A stretch of 28,242 bases of DNA from Puniceicoccales bacterium (GTDB taxonomy: Bacteria > Verrucomicrobiota > Verrucomicrobiia > Opitutales > JAIRLM01): positions 1-28,242 of the forward strand of contig JAIRMB010000058.1 of assembly GCA_031258995.1 (NCBI GenBank), read 5' to 3'. Of the stretch, positions 7,468-15,972 are shown one piece after another. Within the stretch, counting starts at the first letter, position 1. Each line of letters starts with the position of its first letter. Below the pieces are notes generated by a model. It had not been told where the DNA came from. It ran no database searches and was given only the letters and a program-made list of their open reading frames with translations. Made by a program: the position numbers and the translations under genes.

Positions 7468-8556
7468 TCAAATGTGCAGACGGTCCGCCAATAGCGCACA
7501 GATGGCGTCGGCAACGATAAGAGCTGTGATGCCAGAAACTACGGCACGCGTTGTGGCCCGGCCAACGCCGGCGGCACTCCGCTCGCAGGCCATGCCACTG
7601 CGGCAGGCAATGGCGGCGATTAGGAGGGCAAAAAAGGCGCTTTTTCCGATGCCGAAGCAGAAGGTACTCAGACCAACGGCAGAAAAAGTTTTGTTAATAT
7701 ATTGCGTCGCAGAGAGGTGAAACAGTGGCAGAACGACAGCCATACCGCCGGCGATCCCCACAAAAACGGAAAAAACGCAGAGCAGGGGCGCCATCAGACC
7801 CAGCGCCAAAACCCGCGGTACGGCTAAAAAAGCAATGGGAGAGAGACCAAGAGTGGTCAGCGCATCGATCTCCCCACCCGTGCGCATGGAGCCGAGGGCG
7901 GCCGAAAAGGCGGCCCCGACGCGGCCCGTAAGTACAATTCCGGTCATAATGGGGGCCATTTCTCTGGCCATGGCGACAGCCACCAGGTTGGCCACGTAGA
8001 TGGCGGCACCGAAGGTGGCTAGCTGGACTGCGCCGATGAAACCCAAGATAGTCCCGGTGAGGAAGCTAATAAGAGCAACGGTCGGGAGCGACTCGATGCC
8101 GCACTGACGAAAAAGGGCGCCAAAGCCGACGCCCCGGGGAACCGATTTTTTTCGAAGGAGCTGCACGATCCCCAAAGTCAACTCACCGATGAATATTAGC
8201 TGGTCCCGCAGAGCTGAATGTGCGGGAGCGAGCCGGAACTGTTCCCCATCTAAGTCCGGAATGGCCTTCGTCTGCCCTTTCTCTGCCAATTGCAGCAGTT
8301 GACCCAGGTTCCCCGGCAGTTGAGAAAAATCCAAAAAAGTGCCTTTTTCAGCCAAGGCTCCCCTTAGCCGCAGAAGGAAAGCTGCGAGACGGCTATCCCA
8401 AGCATTCACAGAAACTTCCACCGCCACGGTGCCGGCCGATAGGGAGCCCTCCCATTCCCGCAAGATTTCCCCGACGGAAGGCACCGGCCCGGTCTTCCAG
8501 TCGCCGGCAAGCACGATACGGCGGCGCTTTCCACCGCCCGCCGGCCGAACCTCCAC
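7468..8556 (-). CDS. mlaE: MlaE-like permease with N-terminal STAS domain
   Basis: An N-terminal STAS-like domain (about 1-100, with KRRRIVLAGDWKTGPVPSV and AEKGTFLDFS) is fused to an MlaE permease domain. The permease has several membrane helices and the family stretch REMAPIMTGIVLTGRVGAAF, then GSMRTGGEIDALTTLGLSP. In proteobacteria the STAS part is the separate protein MlaB; fusions are common in other phyla. I choose GTG 8556, giving 362 residues, because GGAG lies 6 nt upstream. The frame is open to 8712, but that would run through the divergent HAD gene and the promoter at 8620-8625. It is first in the mla operon. Confidence 0.88.
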   Translation of the reverse strand: MEVRPAGGGKRRRIVLAGDWKTGPVPSVGEILREWEGSLSAGTVAVEVSVNAWDSRLAAFLLRLRGALAEKGTFLDFSQLPGNLGQLLQLAEKGQTKAIPDLDGEQFRLAPAHSALRDQLIFIGELTLGIVQLLRKKSVPRGVGFGALFRQCGIESLPTVALISFLTGTILGFIGAVQLATFGAAIYVANLVAVAMAREMAPIMTGIVLTGRVGAAFSAALGSMRTGGEIDALTTLGLSPIAFLAVPRVLALGLMAPLLCVFSVFVGIAGGMAVVLPLFHLSATQYINKTFSAVGLSTFCFGIGKSAFFALLIAAIACRSGMACERSAAGVGRATTRAVVSGITALIVADAICALLADRLHI

Positions 8557-8619
8557 CGCACACTCCGCAGAAGCACCCACAGCGCTATTATTATTTGCAT
8601 TTATGCCGAAATTTTCAAG

Positions 8620-8648
8620 ATTATAGGATGCTAAAAGGATGTTAAAAA
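8620..8648 (-). promoter_or_regulatory. Promoter for the mla operon (perfect TATAAT)
   Basis: On the minus strand a perfect -10 box TATAAT occupies 8625-8620, with a weak -35 candidate TTTTTA at 8648-8643, 17 bp upstream. Transcription would begin near 8613, leaving a leader of about 57 nt before GTG 8556. The -35 falls within the first codons of the divergent HAD gene, so its coding sequence and this promoter overlap. The -10 is strong and the -35 weak. Confidence 0.5.
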
Positions 8649-9313
8649 CAATTTTCTTTGACCTAGACGGCACACTTGTGGACCACTTCCGTGCCATCTG
8701 CCGCTGCTGCAACTGGGCCCTCGAAAAGATGGGCCGCGAACCGCTGGAGGATAAATATTTGCGATCGCTAATTGGTCCTCCCCTGCGGAGTACGGCATGG
8801 ACAATTCTCGGCCAAACGGACAGTCAAACGGTAGATCATTTTTGCGAACTCTATCGAAAACATATGGCAGAAACGTTGGAAGATGGGCTGATGGAATTGG
8901 CCGGCGCCCGCTGGATTTTGGAAGGGCTAGGGCGGCAGGGCCGCAAGGTTGCCCTTTTTACCAACAAGCAGCAGGTTTTCGCAGAACGGATCTGCCAAAT
9001 TTTGGGACTGGACCGGTTCCTGGAAGCCATCGTCGCTACGGAGGGGACGGTCGATGGCCTCCGCAAGCCGGAAGCGGCCTACTCCCAATTTGCCCTTAAA
9101 ACCCTCTCGGCGCTACCGGAGGAAACGGCCCTCGTGGGCGATTCGGACATCGACTTTTTCGCGGCTCGGGCGGGCAGCTTTGCCCATTGCTACTTGGTCA
9201 CAACGGGCACGCACGGGCGGGAAGCTCTGCTGGCCGCCCGTGCGCAAGAGGAGGACATCTTTCCCAATCTTTCAGAGCTAGGTACGTCTGCCTTCGGCCT
9301 TTCCGACGATTGA
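8639..9313 (+). CDS. HAD-family hydrolase, phosphoglycolate-phosphatase-like
   Basis: The product has 224 residues and all four HAD motifs: I FFDLDGTLVD with nucleophile Asp8 and acid/base Asp10; II LFTNK with Thr108; III Lys143 in LRKPE; IV VGDSDID with Asp168 and Asp172. A helical cap lies at about 15-85, as in the Gph/PGP subclass. It is cytosolic and probably dephosphorylates a small phosphometabolite such as 2-phosphoglycolate; the exact substrate cannot be read from sequence. ATG 8639 has AGGA about 11 nt upstream. The 3' end overlaps rnpA convergently by 36 nt. Confidence 0.85.
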   Translation: MLKTIFFDLDGTLVDHFRAICRCCNWALEKMGREPLEDKYLRSLIGPPLRSTAWTILGQTDSQTVDHFCELYRKHMAETLEDGLMELAGARWILEGLGRQGRKVALFTNKQQVFAERICQILGLDRFLEAIVATEGTVDGLRKPEAAYSQFALKTLSALPEETALVGDSDIDFFAARAGSFAHCYLVTTGTHGREALLAARAQEEDIFPNLSELGTSAFGLSDD

Positions 9314-9652
9314 AATTTGCCGAAGGCGACAGAAAAAGTCCTCGCCCATGGCGCCGGAGTCCATTTTCTTTGATTCCGGCAAGAAGATGACGAGAAAATC
9401 GCTGCCGTACAAAAACTTTTCAGTATTGCGGCGAAATTTTTCCCGGAAAATTCGCCGCAAATGGTTTCTCCGCACGGCACCGCCGATTTTTCGGGACGCT
9501 ACGAGAGCAAGGCGAGGAAAGCATTGCCGATCGGCGTTCTCCTTCCGTACCAACAAAAACCCCAACCCCCGCTCACGGAAGCGGGAAAGTCGAAAGAGAT
9601 GAAAGTCCTCGCGCCTGCGAATGCGCTGACTGCGAAGAAGGCGAAACCCCAT
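9278..9652 (-). CDS. rnpA: Ribonuclease P protein component
   Basis: The product is 124 basic residues from ATG 9652, 5 nt after the rpmH stop. It contains LLRSQRIRRREDFHLFR near the N-terminus, then RLALVASRKIGGAVRRNHLRRIFREKFR, which carries the RNP signature RNxxxRxxRE. It then has SDFLVIF. This is the protein subunit that helps RNase P RNA mature tRNA 5' ends. Pairing with rpmH is the nearly universal bacterial arrangement. The longer frame upstream (to 9751) is an rpmH shadow. No yidC or yidD homologue follows; instead a plus-strand HAD gene converges and overlaps the last 36 nt. Confidence 0.93.
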   Translation of the reverse strand: MGFRLLRSQRIRRREDFHLFRLSRFRERGLGFLLVRKENADRQCFPRLALVASRKIGGAVRRNHLRRIFREKFRRNTEKFLYGSDFLVIFLPESKKMDSGAMGEDFFCRLRQISIVGKAEGRRT

Positions 9653-9657
9653 GGGAT

Positions 9658-9804
9658 CTAGACGACGGTCAGCCGCCTGCGACCCATGCGCCGGCGGCCG
9701 GACAATATGGCCCTCCCGGCCGCCGTGCTCATGCGTTTTCGAAAGCCACACTTGCGGACGCGAACAATTCTGGACGGATTATAGGTGGGTCTCACGGCTC
9801 CCAT
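9658..9804 (-). CDS. rpmH: 50S ribosomal protein bL34
   Basis: A 48-residue protein beginning MGAVRPTYNPSRIVRVRK, with the family core CGFRKRMSTAAGRAILSGRR and terminus MGRRRLTVV. It is very basic, as expected. ATG 9804 has GGAG 12 nt upstream (rather far); GTG 9795 in the same frame is an alternative start giving 45 residues. It lies immediately upstream of rnpA. Confidence 0.93.
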   Translation of the reverse strand: MGAVRPTYNPSRIVRVRKCGFRKRMSTAAGRAILSGRRRMGRRRLTVV

Positions 9805-9956
9805 TAGTTGGGGTGGCTCCGTTTCGATGCAAGAAAAATCTAAATCTTTTGCGTCCGCTCGCCGTTTGTTGGCCTCACCATTCCGTGCGCTCGGGCTGTC
9901 CGTGAATAAAATTTGCTTGCCTTTCTAGGTGTGCTCTGCCAATCGTTCCTCCTAGA

Positions 9957-11489
9957 ATGGGTGCGGCACGTATGAATAAGGTCGCTGCGGTACCCGAAGT
10001 CAGTTGGTACCATAGGGCGCGAGGAAATTACGCCACCACGGTTGCCTTTGCGGTTACGTGCTATGCCTTACTCTTGGCCGGCCGGACGTCATTACCCGAG
10101 CGAAATGATGAGGATTTTCTCAGAACGTTTTCTGCCGCCCGAGAACAGGTAGCGGCCGAGTGCTCTCCATCCGGCAGGGAGAGGGCCGCTTTCATATTGC
10201 TTATGATTTTCTGCTTTCCTGCGGCAATTGCCCTTGCCGTCATTTCCGGCCTCCGGTTGAGATGGACGTGCGGCGTCCTTATGGATAAGGCAAAGGCTTC
10301 CACAGACGCGAAAGTATTTTTCGCGGAATGCAAAATGCTCTTTAGCGGCTGGAAAGTTGCCGATGAGGATATGCCTTGCTATATGGAGAGAAAGGCGCGG
10401 CTTATCCGTGCGGCTGAGGCCGAAACAGCGGAGCCTACGGTAATTCCTAAAAGCCCGCGAGAGTTGCTAAAAATTACCACCGACAAAGAACTAGTTTTCG
10501 AAGACTCGAACCGACTAGACTCAGCTCTTTGGCAATCCCTCTTTGCAGCTGCTAATGTGGAAATCGCCGCGGATGCCAATGGAAATAGCGCAGGCAGTCA
10601 GGTTTCGATCCTAGCAAAAAATCTGTCATCCGCAGAAGCGGGCGCCATGGTCTCCTTGGGACTGCTTGAGGAGAAGATGAAATTCTGTGGGTGTCCAACT
10701 AGCCTGCGGACCATTGGAGCGGGACCGTCCGCGGGGCAGCTGCAACTGCTTCTACGACAAATCTTAGCATGGAAGGCGATTTTAGCTGCAAAATCGGAGT
10801 TGAATGAACAGCAGAGCCTTGCGGAAGGCACTCTGAGCTTCCGCATTAGTAATACGATTATGCTGCAAATGGCGAGGTTGCGCTCCGACCCCAGTGAGAG
10901 TTTTTTTAGCGTTGATTATTTTTTTCATAACGCGTTTGCCAGTTCCTGGCATAAACAAAAGGAAAATTCCGGATCGAAGCGCCTACAGGAAGCGCTAAAA
11001 GAAGTCCAGGGAAAAGGAAACTTTGTCGGAGGAGTACCCGATCTCAGCTTCGAGATGTGCCGCGACATGGCCTACGATCTGAGTCACATCCTATTTCGCA
11101 CGGAATTATTCCCGCATGGGAGCCACAGTCACGTGCCCTGGAAGGATTTTTGTCTGAGAGAGCCTGTCTACGGCGAAAGCGGCAGCTGCACATTGAATGC
11201 ATTAATTAAGGCCGCCGGCATGAATTTCCTTTCGCCAAAGGAAAAAATTTGGCCGGCCACCGATGCCAAGCCGATCCCGGCGAAAACGGCAAAAAATCTC
11301 ATAGATTGCGTTAACGCATTCCGGATGGACCTGCTGAGTGCGCTGGAAGATTTAGAAATAAAAGCGGCGGATGGATGGCGACCCATTTGGGATGAGTACA
11401 AAGAAGTCTGCGGCAAAACGGTGGCCGGTGCACGGCGGGATCTATCCGCACGGATAGCGGAGCTAGAAGCCCTACTTCCTCCTGGCTGA
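9957..11489 (+). CDS. Membrane protein of unknown function (510 aa)
   Basis: No family is recognised. Two hydrophobic segments lie near the N-terminus (about 25-42, TTVAFAVTCYALLLAG; and 77-98, AAFILLMIFCFPAAIALAVI), separated by a ~35-residue charged region. A cytosolic-looking helical region of about 400 residues follows. Near residue 405 is YGESGSCTLNALIKAAG, which superficially resembles a cysteine-protease box, but no His follows it. The ORF starts at ATG 9957; ATG 9972 is an in-frame alternative. Neither has a clear SD. A TAGAAT at 9953-9958 could be a -10 box giving a very short leader to ATG 9972. The gene stands alone between rpmH/rnpA and pyrH. Its layout (N-terminal membrane pair, long soluble domain) resembles the candidate effectors at 24-26.6 kb. 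Confidence 0.75.
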   Translation: MGAARMNKVAAVPEVSWYHRARGNYATTVAFAVTCYALLLAGRTSLPERNDEDFLRTFSAAREQVAAECSPSGRERAAFILLMIFCFPAAIALAVISGLRLRWTCGVLMDKAKASTDAKVFFAECKMLFSGWKVADEDMPCYMERKARLIRAAEAETAEPTVIPKSPRELLKITTDKELVFEDSNRLDSALWQSLFAAANVEIAADANGNSAGSQVSILAKNLSSAEAGAMVSLGLLEEKMKFCGCPTSLRTIGAGPSAGQLQLLLRQILAWKAILAAKSELNEQQSLAEGTLSFRISNTIMLQMARLRSDPSESFFSVDYFFHNAFASSWHKQKENSGSKRLQEALKEVQGKGNFVGGVPDLSFEMCRDMAYDLSHILFRTELFPHGSHSHVPWKDFCLREPVYGESGSCTLNALIKAAGMNFLSPKEKIWPATDAKPIPAKTAKNLIDCVNAFRMDLLSALEDLEIKAADGWRPIWDEYKEVCGKTVAGARRDLSARIAELEALLPPG

Positions 11490-11575
11490 GAGATTAAGAG
11501 GTTTTCAAAATCGCAAAAACCAATTGACCGGGAGAGGGTGGGCACTTGCATCCGGCCATGGGAAGCTCCGCCCGG

Positions 11576-12265
11576 ATGCGAATTTTACTGAAGCTCAGCG
11601 GCGAAGCGTTGGCCGGCCGACCGGGGGAGACGTTTTCTTGGGAGGCTTGCCGGCCCATCCTAGAAGAAGTCGCTGCGCTACGGGGCCGATCCGTGCAGGT
11701 GGCTATCGTCGTCGGCGGCGGGAACGTCTACCGGGCTCGCGAGGGGCTCTTTTCGCGGGAAACGGGTGACCGAATGGGCATGACGGCGACCGTCCTAAAC
11801 GGGCTGGCCCTGCGGGAATTTTTGGAAAAAATGGCCATCCCCTGTTTGCTGCAGTCCGCCTATCCGCTGCCCACCGTCGGTCCCATCGACCCTCCCGCGG
11901 CGCGGGAGGCACTGGAACGGAACGCGATCGTGGTTTTTTGCGGCGGCACCGGCCTGCCGTACTTTTCCACGGATACGGCCGCCGCGCTGCGGGCCTTGGA
12001 CATCGGAGCCGAATTGCTTCTTAAGGCTAGCCCCGTGGACGGCGTCTACGACGCAGATCCCCGCACCAACCCCGCCGCCCGCCGATTGGACCGCATTAGC
12101 TGCAGCGAAGCCCTCGCACGCGGGCTCGGATTCATGGATCCGGAGGCTCTCTGCCTCTGCCGCAGTAATCGCCTGCCTGCCGTGCTCTTTTCCCTGGGGC
12201 GGCGGGGGGCGTTGGCGGATATTATTGACGGCAAATTGGCCGGTACCACGCTGCTGCCGGAGTAG
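11576..12265 (+). CDS. pyrH: UMP kinase
   Basis: UMP kinase phosphorylates UMP to UDP in pyrimidine synthesis; it is a cytosolic hexamer of the amino-acid-kinase fold. From ATG 11576 the product has 229 residues starting MRILLKLSGEALAG, the expected N-terminus. It also shows VVGGGNVYRAREG, RMGMTATVLNGLALREF and TDTAAALRALDIGAELLLKA, all family signatures. GGAAG lies about 10 nt before 11576. Upstream in-frame ATG 11558 and TTG 11546 are possible but add residues outside the fold. It is first in the pyrH-frr pair, 3 nt before frr. TTGACC at 11524-11529 could be a -35 box, but no good -10 follows. Confidence 0.93.
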   Translation: MRILLKLSGEALAGRPGETFSWEACRPILEEVAALRGRSVQVAIVVGGGNVYRAREGLFSRETGDRMGMTATVLNGLALREFLEKMAIPCLLQSAYPLPTVGPIDPPAAREALERNAIVVFCGGTGLPYFSTDTAAALRALDIGAELLLKASPVDGVYDADPRTNPAARRLDRISCSEALARGLGFMDPEALCLCRSNRLPAVLFSLGRRGALADIIDGKLAGTTLLPE

Positions 12266-12268
12266 GCC

Positions 12269-12829
12269 ATGGATGGGACGCAAATTTTAGCGGAGTTGGA
12301 CGACGATCTAAAGAAGGCGGTGCGGCACGTGGAGATGGAGTTCGCCACGGTCCACGCCGGAAAAGCATCCCCCTTTCTCGTGGATTCGCTGGAAGTGGAG
12401 GTTTACGGCGTAAAGAGCCGAATTCGGGACATCGCCGCCCTCACAACGCCCGATGCCCGCACCATAGTGATCCAGCCCTGGGACCGAGGTGCTACGAAAG
12501 CCATTGAAAAGGCCATTCTTACAGCCAACTTGGGCTTTACTCCTGTGGTAGAAGCGGATAAAATTCGCTGTCCGCTCCCCGAAATGAGCCGGGAACGGCG
12601 CTTGGAGCTGGTCAAACGTGTCTCCGGCATGGCGGAGGCGGGGCGAATTACGGCCCGGACGGTCCGTCGAGAAGCCCTAGAGAGGGCGAAGGCGCTCCAG
12701 AAGGCAGGCGCACTTTCCGAAGATGATATGAAGCGGCTGGAAAAAGAAGTGCAAAAACGGACGGACGGAGCCATCGGGGCCGTCGGCGGTGCTTTTGAAA
12801 AAAAGGAAAAGGAGCTGCTCACGCTTTGA
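12269..12829 (+). CDS. frr: Ribosome recycling factor
   Basis: The product has 186 residues, the usual length. Family segments include FATVHAGKASPFLVDSLEVE (normally with an Arg instead of His-Ala near GRAS/GKAS), IVIQPWDRGATKAIEKAI and the Arg/Lys-rich C-terminal helices. It splits post-termination ribosomes with EF-G. ATG 12269 has GGAG 6 nt upstream, at the end of pyrH. pyrH-frr adjacency is widely conserved. Confidence 0.95.
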   Translation: MDGTQILAELDDDLKKAVRHVEMEFATVHAGKASPFLVDSLEVEVYGVKSRIRDIAALTTPDARTIVIQPWDRGATKAIEKAILTANLGFTPVVEADKIRCPLPEMSRERRLELVKRVSGMAEAGRITARTVRREALERAKALQKAGALSEDDMKRLEKEVQKRTDGAIGAVGGAFEKKEKELLTL

Positions 12830-12873
12830 TTTTCTTGCCTTTCCAATGGCCTTCCCTAGAAGCCGTCAGTTCC

Positions 12874-13833
12874 ATGGGACGACTTGGTTTGTTTTTTCGG
12901 TGCGCGTTTGTCTTTGCTTCCCTTTTCCTCAGTTCCGGACTTTTTGCCGCCCCGGGCGATTATTTAGGCCTAGATGTGCTCTCCGACCGCTGTGGAGGAG
13001 CCGTTTCCTACGGCGAGGGCGGTCGCTGCGGCACCGTCCGGGGTAAAAATTTGGAGCTGCAGTGTCGGCTGAACGGCGCCTGCTACCGGCTCAATGGGGT
13101 AAATGTCTACGGTCAGTGCGCAGTGGCGGGCCAGCCGGGGCGGCTGCGGATCGGCCGGAGCGACTGGGACCTGCTCATCGTGCCGCTGCTCTCTCCGCCG
13201 GCTATCGTACCTCCGCGTCGGGTCTGCGTCGACCCGGGCCACGGCGGCAGAGATATGGGAGCCGGACGGGCGCGGGGTAATTTGGAGGAAAAGAATCTTA
13301 CCCTGGATGTGGCCAAGCGCTTGGAAGTCCTTCTGAAAAGGCAGGGGGTTGAGGTGCTGCTCACCCGCAGCGGGGATCAGTTTGTCGCGCTGGAGGACCG
13401 TTCCGCCATTGCGAACAACGGTAAGTGTGATCTAATGGTCTGCATTCATTTCAATGCGGCCGATTCGCCGCGGGCGGAAGGCATAGAAACTTACATTCTT
13501 CCTAGCCAAGGGTCTAGTTCAACTGCCCGTCTCCATAGTCCCTCCGCCAAAGACAAAAAATTCTGCGTTAACAACCGCCACGATGAGAAAAATCTCTATT
13601 TGGCCTATTGCCTCCAAAAGGAACTGAAAGGCCTTCGATCCGCCGTCGATCGGGGGGTCAAGCGGGGACGATTTAAGGTGCTAGAAAATGCGGATTGTCC
13701 AGCCGTACTGGTGGAATGCGGCTTCCTGACCGCTTCCGGAGAAGGTGCCCGCATCGCCGACGGCAATTACCGGCAGGCCATTGCAAATGCGCTTTGTGAA
13801 GGAATTTGTTCCTACGGCGGCCGAAAAAAGTGA
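12874..13833 (+). CDS. N-acetylmuramoyl-L-alanine amidase (Amidase_3), secreted
   Basis: A signal peptide (MGRLGLFFRCAFVFASLFLS, cleavage near SSGLFA) precedes a ~90-residue N-terminal domain and a zinc amidase domain. The latter shows VCVDPGHGGRDMGAG (first Zn His), NLEEKNLTLDVAKRL (Glu ligand), LMVCIHFNA (second His) and AVLVECGFLT (catalytic Glu), the Amidase_3 order. It cleaves the bond between peptidoglycan glycan and stem peptide, acting in cell separation. I choose ATG 12874 because it begins the signal peptide; the frame is open to TTG 12826, overlapping the frr stop. The N-terminal part has several Cys (DRCGG, GGRCG, LQCRLNGACY, GQCAV) that could form disulfides. Confidence 0.88.
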   Translation: MGRLGLFFRCAFVFASLFLSSGLFAAPGDYLGLDVLSDRCGGAVSYGEGGRCGTVRGKNLELQCRLNGACYRLNGVNVYGQCAVAGQPGRLRIGRSDWDLLIVPLLSPPAIVPPRRVCVDPGHGGRDMGAGRARGNLEEKNLTLDVAKRLEVLLKRQGVEVLLTRSGDQFVALEDRSAIANNGKCDLMVCIHFNAADSPRAEGIETYILPSQGSSSTARLHSPSAKDKKFCVNNRHDEKNLYLAYCLQKELKGLRSAVDRGVKRGRFKVLENADCPAVLVECGFLTASGEGARIADGNYRQAIANALCEGICSYGGRKK

Positions 13834-13840
13834 CGAATAG

Positions 13841-15010
13841 GTGAGCTTTTCCTTTGAAATTTTGCAGCGTTCGGCGGACGGCGCTCGCCGGGGTCGGCTG
13901 AGTACTCCACACGGCGCCGTTGAGACGCCGGCCTTTTTTTTCTGCGGGACCCGCGGCTCGGTGAAAGGCCTTTCGGTGCAACAGCTCAGAGCCTGCGGCA
14001 CTCAAGGGATGCTGGCGAACACCTACCACCTGCACCTGCGGCCCGGCGAAGAGACCGTCGCAACCCTAGGCGGACTGCACGCCATGATGGGTTGGTCCGG
14101 GCCCCTGTTTACCGATTCGGGCGGATTCCAAATTTTCAGCCTAGGCCACGGCGGTGTGGCCCAGGAGATCAAGTGCCGCCGGTCGGCCGGCGAGCCTAAA
14201 ACGCTCCTGCGCATTAGCGAAGAAGGCGCCTTTTTCCGCTCCTATGTGGACGGCTCCCTCCGCACGTTGACGCCGGAAAGCTCCATTCACATCCAAAAGT
14301 TGCTCGGCGCCGACATCGTTCTGCCCCTCGACGAGTGTACCCCTTACCACGTAGATCGGGACTACACCGCCCGATCCCTGGAGCGGAGCCATCGCTGGGA
14401 ATTGCGTTCGTTGGCCGAATTTCAAAGAAATTCCGACGGCTCCCAGGCCCCCTATGGAATTGTCCAAGGTGGTGTCTATGAGGATCTTCGAAAGATCAGC
14501 TGTGACTTTGTTTCGCGCCAGGACTTTTTTGGCCAGGCCATCGGCGGCAGCCTGGGCGGCGACCGGGAGGAAATGGAGCGGGTCGTGGCCACAGTGGGAC
14601 GATTTTTACATCCTTTACGCCCCACCCATCTGCTAGGCATCGGTGGCGTGCGCGACATTTTCCATGGCGTTCGGCAAGGAGTAGATACCTTCGACTGCGT
14701 TCACCCCACCCGCATGGCCCGCCATGGCGGCGCGCTGCTGCCCAATTCTCTTTCGGAGGGAACGGGGCACATCAACCTGCACAGCGGCCGCTTCGCTCGG
14801 GACCGGGAACCGATTGATCGCTCCTGCGACTGCTACGCCTGCCGGACGGCTTCCCGCGCCTATCTGCATCACCTACTGCGTTCACGAGAAACGCTCGGTG
14901 GCCAGCTCGTGACCATCCATAACGTCCGTTTCATGAACCGCCTCATGGAGCAAATTCGTGAGGCCATCGGGATGAATTTCCTCGATCGTCTGGAGGCCAC
15001 CTACCGCTGA
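13841..15010 (+). CDS. tgt: tRNA-guanine transglycosylase
   Basis: The product has 389 residues and replaces G34 with preQ1 in tRNAs for queuosine synthesis. Visible features: FTDSGGFQIFS with substrate-binding Asp92, GIVQGGVYEDLR, GGSLGGDREEM, nucleophile Asp282 in GVDTFDCVHPTRMAR, and Zn site Cys329, Cys331, Cys334 and His360. It starts at GTG 13841, 7 nt after the amidase stop. Length is slightly above E. coli (375). The other queuosine genes are not in the window. Confidence 0.95.
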   Translation: MSFSFEILQRSADGARRGRLSTPHGAVETPAFFFCGTRGSVKGLSVQQLRACGTQGMLANTYHLHLRPGEETVATLGGLHAMMGWSGPLFTDSGGFQIFSLGHGGVAQEIKCRRSAGEPKTLLRISEEGAFFRSYVDGSLRTLTPESSIHIQKLLGADIVLPLDECTPYHVDRDYTARSLERSHRWELRSLAEFQRNSDGSQAPYGIVQGGVYEDLRKISCDFVSRQDFFGQAIGGSLGGDREEMERVVATVGRFLHPLRPTHLLGIGGVRDIFHGVRQGVDTFDCVHPTRMARHGGALLPNSLSEGTGHINLHSGRFARDREPIDRSCDCYACRTASRAYLHHLLRSRETLGGQLVTIHNVRFMNRLMEQIREAIGMNFLDRLEATYR

Positions 15011-15132
15011 AGAAAAATTCTTGCTTTTTCGTAAGCACTGCAAAGGTTCCCACCGATGGTCGATGGTCGGCCGTCGCAATTTAAACGTTTATCCTAGGCG
15101 CGGGCCCCGGTCCGCCGCACGGAGACAAGTCT
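15011..15132. other. Intergenic region upstream of rpsB
   Basis: This 122-bp gap breaks the otherwise tight plus-strand run and probably contains the rpsB promoter and leader. It has a short tandem repeat (gatggtc twice at about 15054-15068) and an AT-rich patch (aatttaaacgtttatcc near 15079-15094) that could contain the -10. No convincing -35/-10 pair was found. GGAG about 8 nt before ATG 15133 is a good SD. Confidence 0.35.
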
Positions 15133-15960
15133 ATGGAATTACCTACCGCTAAGGATCTTTTTGACGCCGGGGTCCACATTGGACACCAGATGCGTCGCTG
15201 GAATCCGAAATTTCGGCCCTATCTCTACGCTAATCGCTACGGCATCTCTATCATTGACTTAGAGAAGACCCTAATCCAGCTGGAAAAGGCCTGCTATTTC
15301 CTGGAACAATCGGTGACGGGCGGGAAGGACATTTGGCTTTTAGGCACTAAGCCGCAGGCCAGAGATGTGATCCGTGCGGTCGCCGATGAGACCGCCATGC
15401 CCTACTGTCTCGTGCGCTGGTTGGGCGGAACGGTAACCAATTTTTCCACAATTAATGAGGGATTGGGGAAATATCGAAAATTTTTAGCCATGGAGCAGCG
15501 AGGGGACATCGAACGCATGCCCAACAAGGAAGCTTCCTCGCTTCGCCGTAAAATGCGGCGCATGAAGAATAATTTCGAAGGATTGATCAATATCGATAGG
15601 CCACCGTCGGTCATTTTTGCCGTAGATTCTGGCCACGAAGCCATTGCCGTCCGCGAGGCCCACAGGGCGGGGATCCCCGTGGTGGCTATCGTCGACACGA
15701 ATTCCGATCCTAGCCTCGTGGACTATCCCATTCCGGCTAACGACGATTCGGTGCGCTCTCTGCAAATTATTGTCCGTGTCGTTGGCGATGCCATCCGCCG
15801 TGGACTGGAAGGTCGGGAGCAGCGGCAGGCAGGTAAACTTTCCTCTTTGCCATTGGAAGAGCGGGGAAGCATTGAACTAGAACCGCAGTTTACGCTTTCC
15901 GAAGACGCACAGACGGTCCTCGCCACCCTGGAAGAGCAGCAGAAAGAAACCGACGTTTAG
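15133..15960 (+). CDS. rpsB: 30S ribosomal protein uS2
   Basis: The product has 275 residues with uS2 signatures: LFDAGVHIGHQMRRWNPKF near the N-terminus, YRYGISIIDLEKT-type stretch (NRYGISIIDLEKT), WLGGTVTNFSTI, and PVVAIVDTNSDPSLVDYPIP. The C-terminus is about 30 residues longer than in E. coli and acidic (ERGSIELEPQFTLSEDAQTV). SD GGAG is 8 nt upstream. It is followed by tsf, the conserved order. Confidence 0.96.
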   Translation: MELPTAKDLFDAGVHIGHQMRRWNPKFRPYLYANRYGISIIDLEKTLIQLEKACYFLEQSVTGGKDIWLLGTKPQARDVIRAVADETAMPYCLVRWLGGTVTNFSTINEGLGKYRKFLAMEQRGDIERMPNKEASSLRRKMRRMKNNFEGLINIDRPPSVIFAVDSGHEAIAVREAHRAGIPVVAIVDTNSDPSLVDYPIPANDDSVRSLQIIVRVVGDAIRRGLEGREQRQAGKLSSLPLEERGSIELEPQFTLSEDAQTVLATLEEQQKETDV

Positions 15961-15972
15961 AGGAGAAAAGAA

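Noticed and set aside
11165..11225. Second OTU- or papain-like Cys box in the 510-aa protein (ESGSCTLNAL)
   Set aside because: No His occurs after this Cys and no other OTU box is present.
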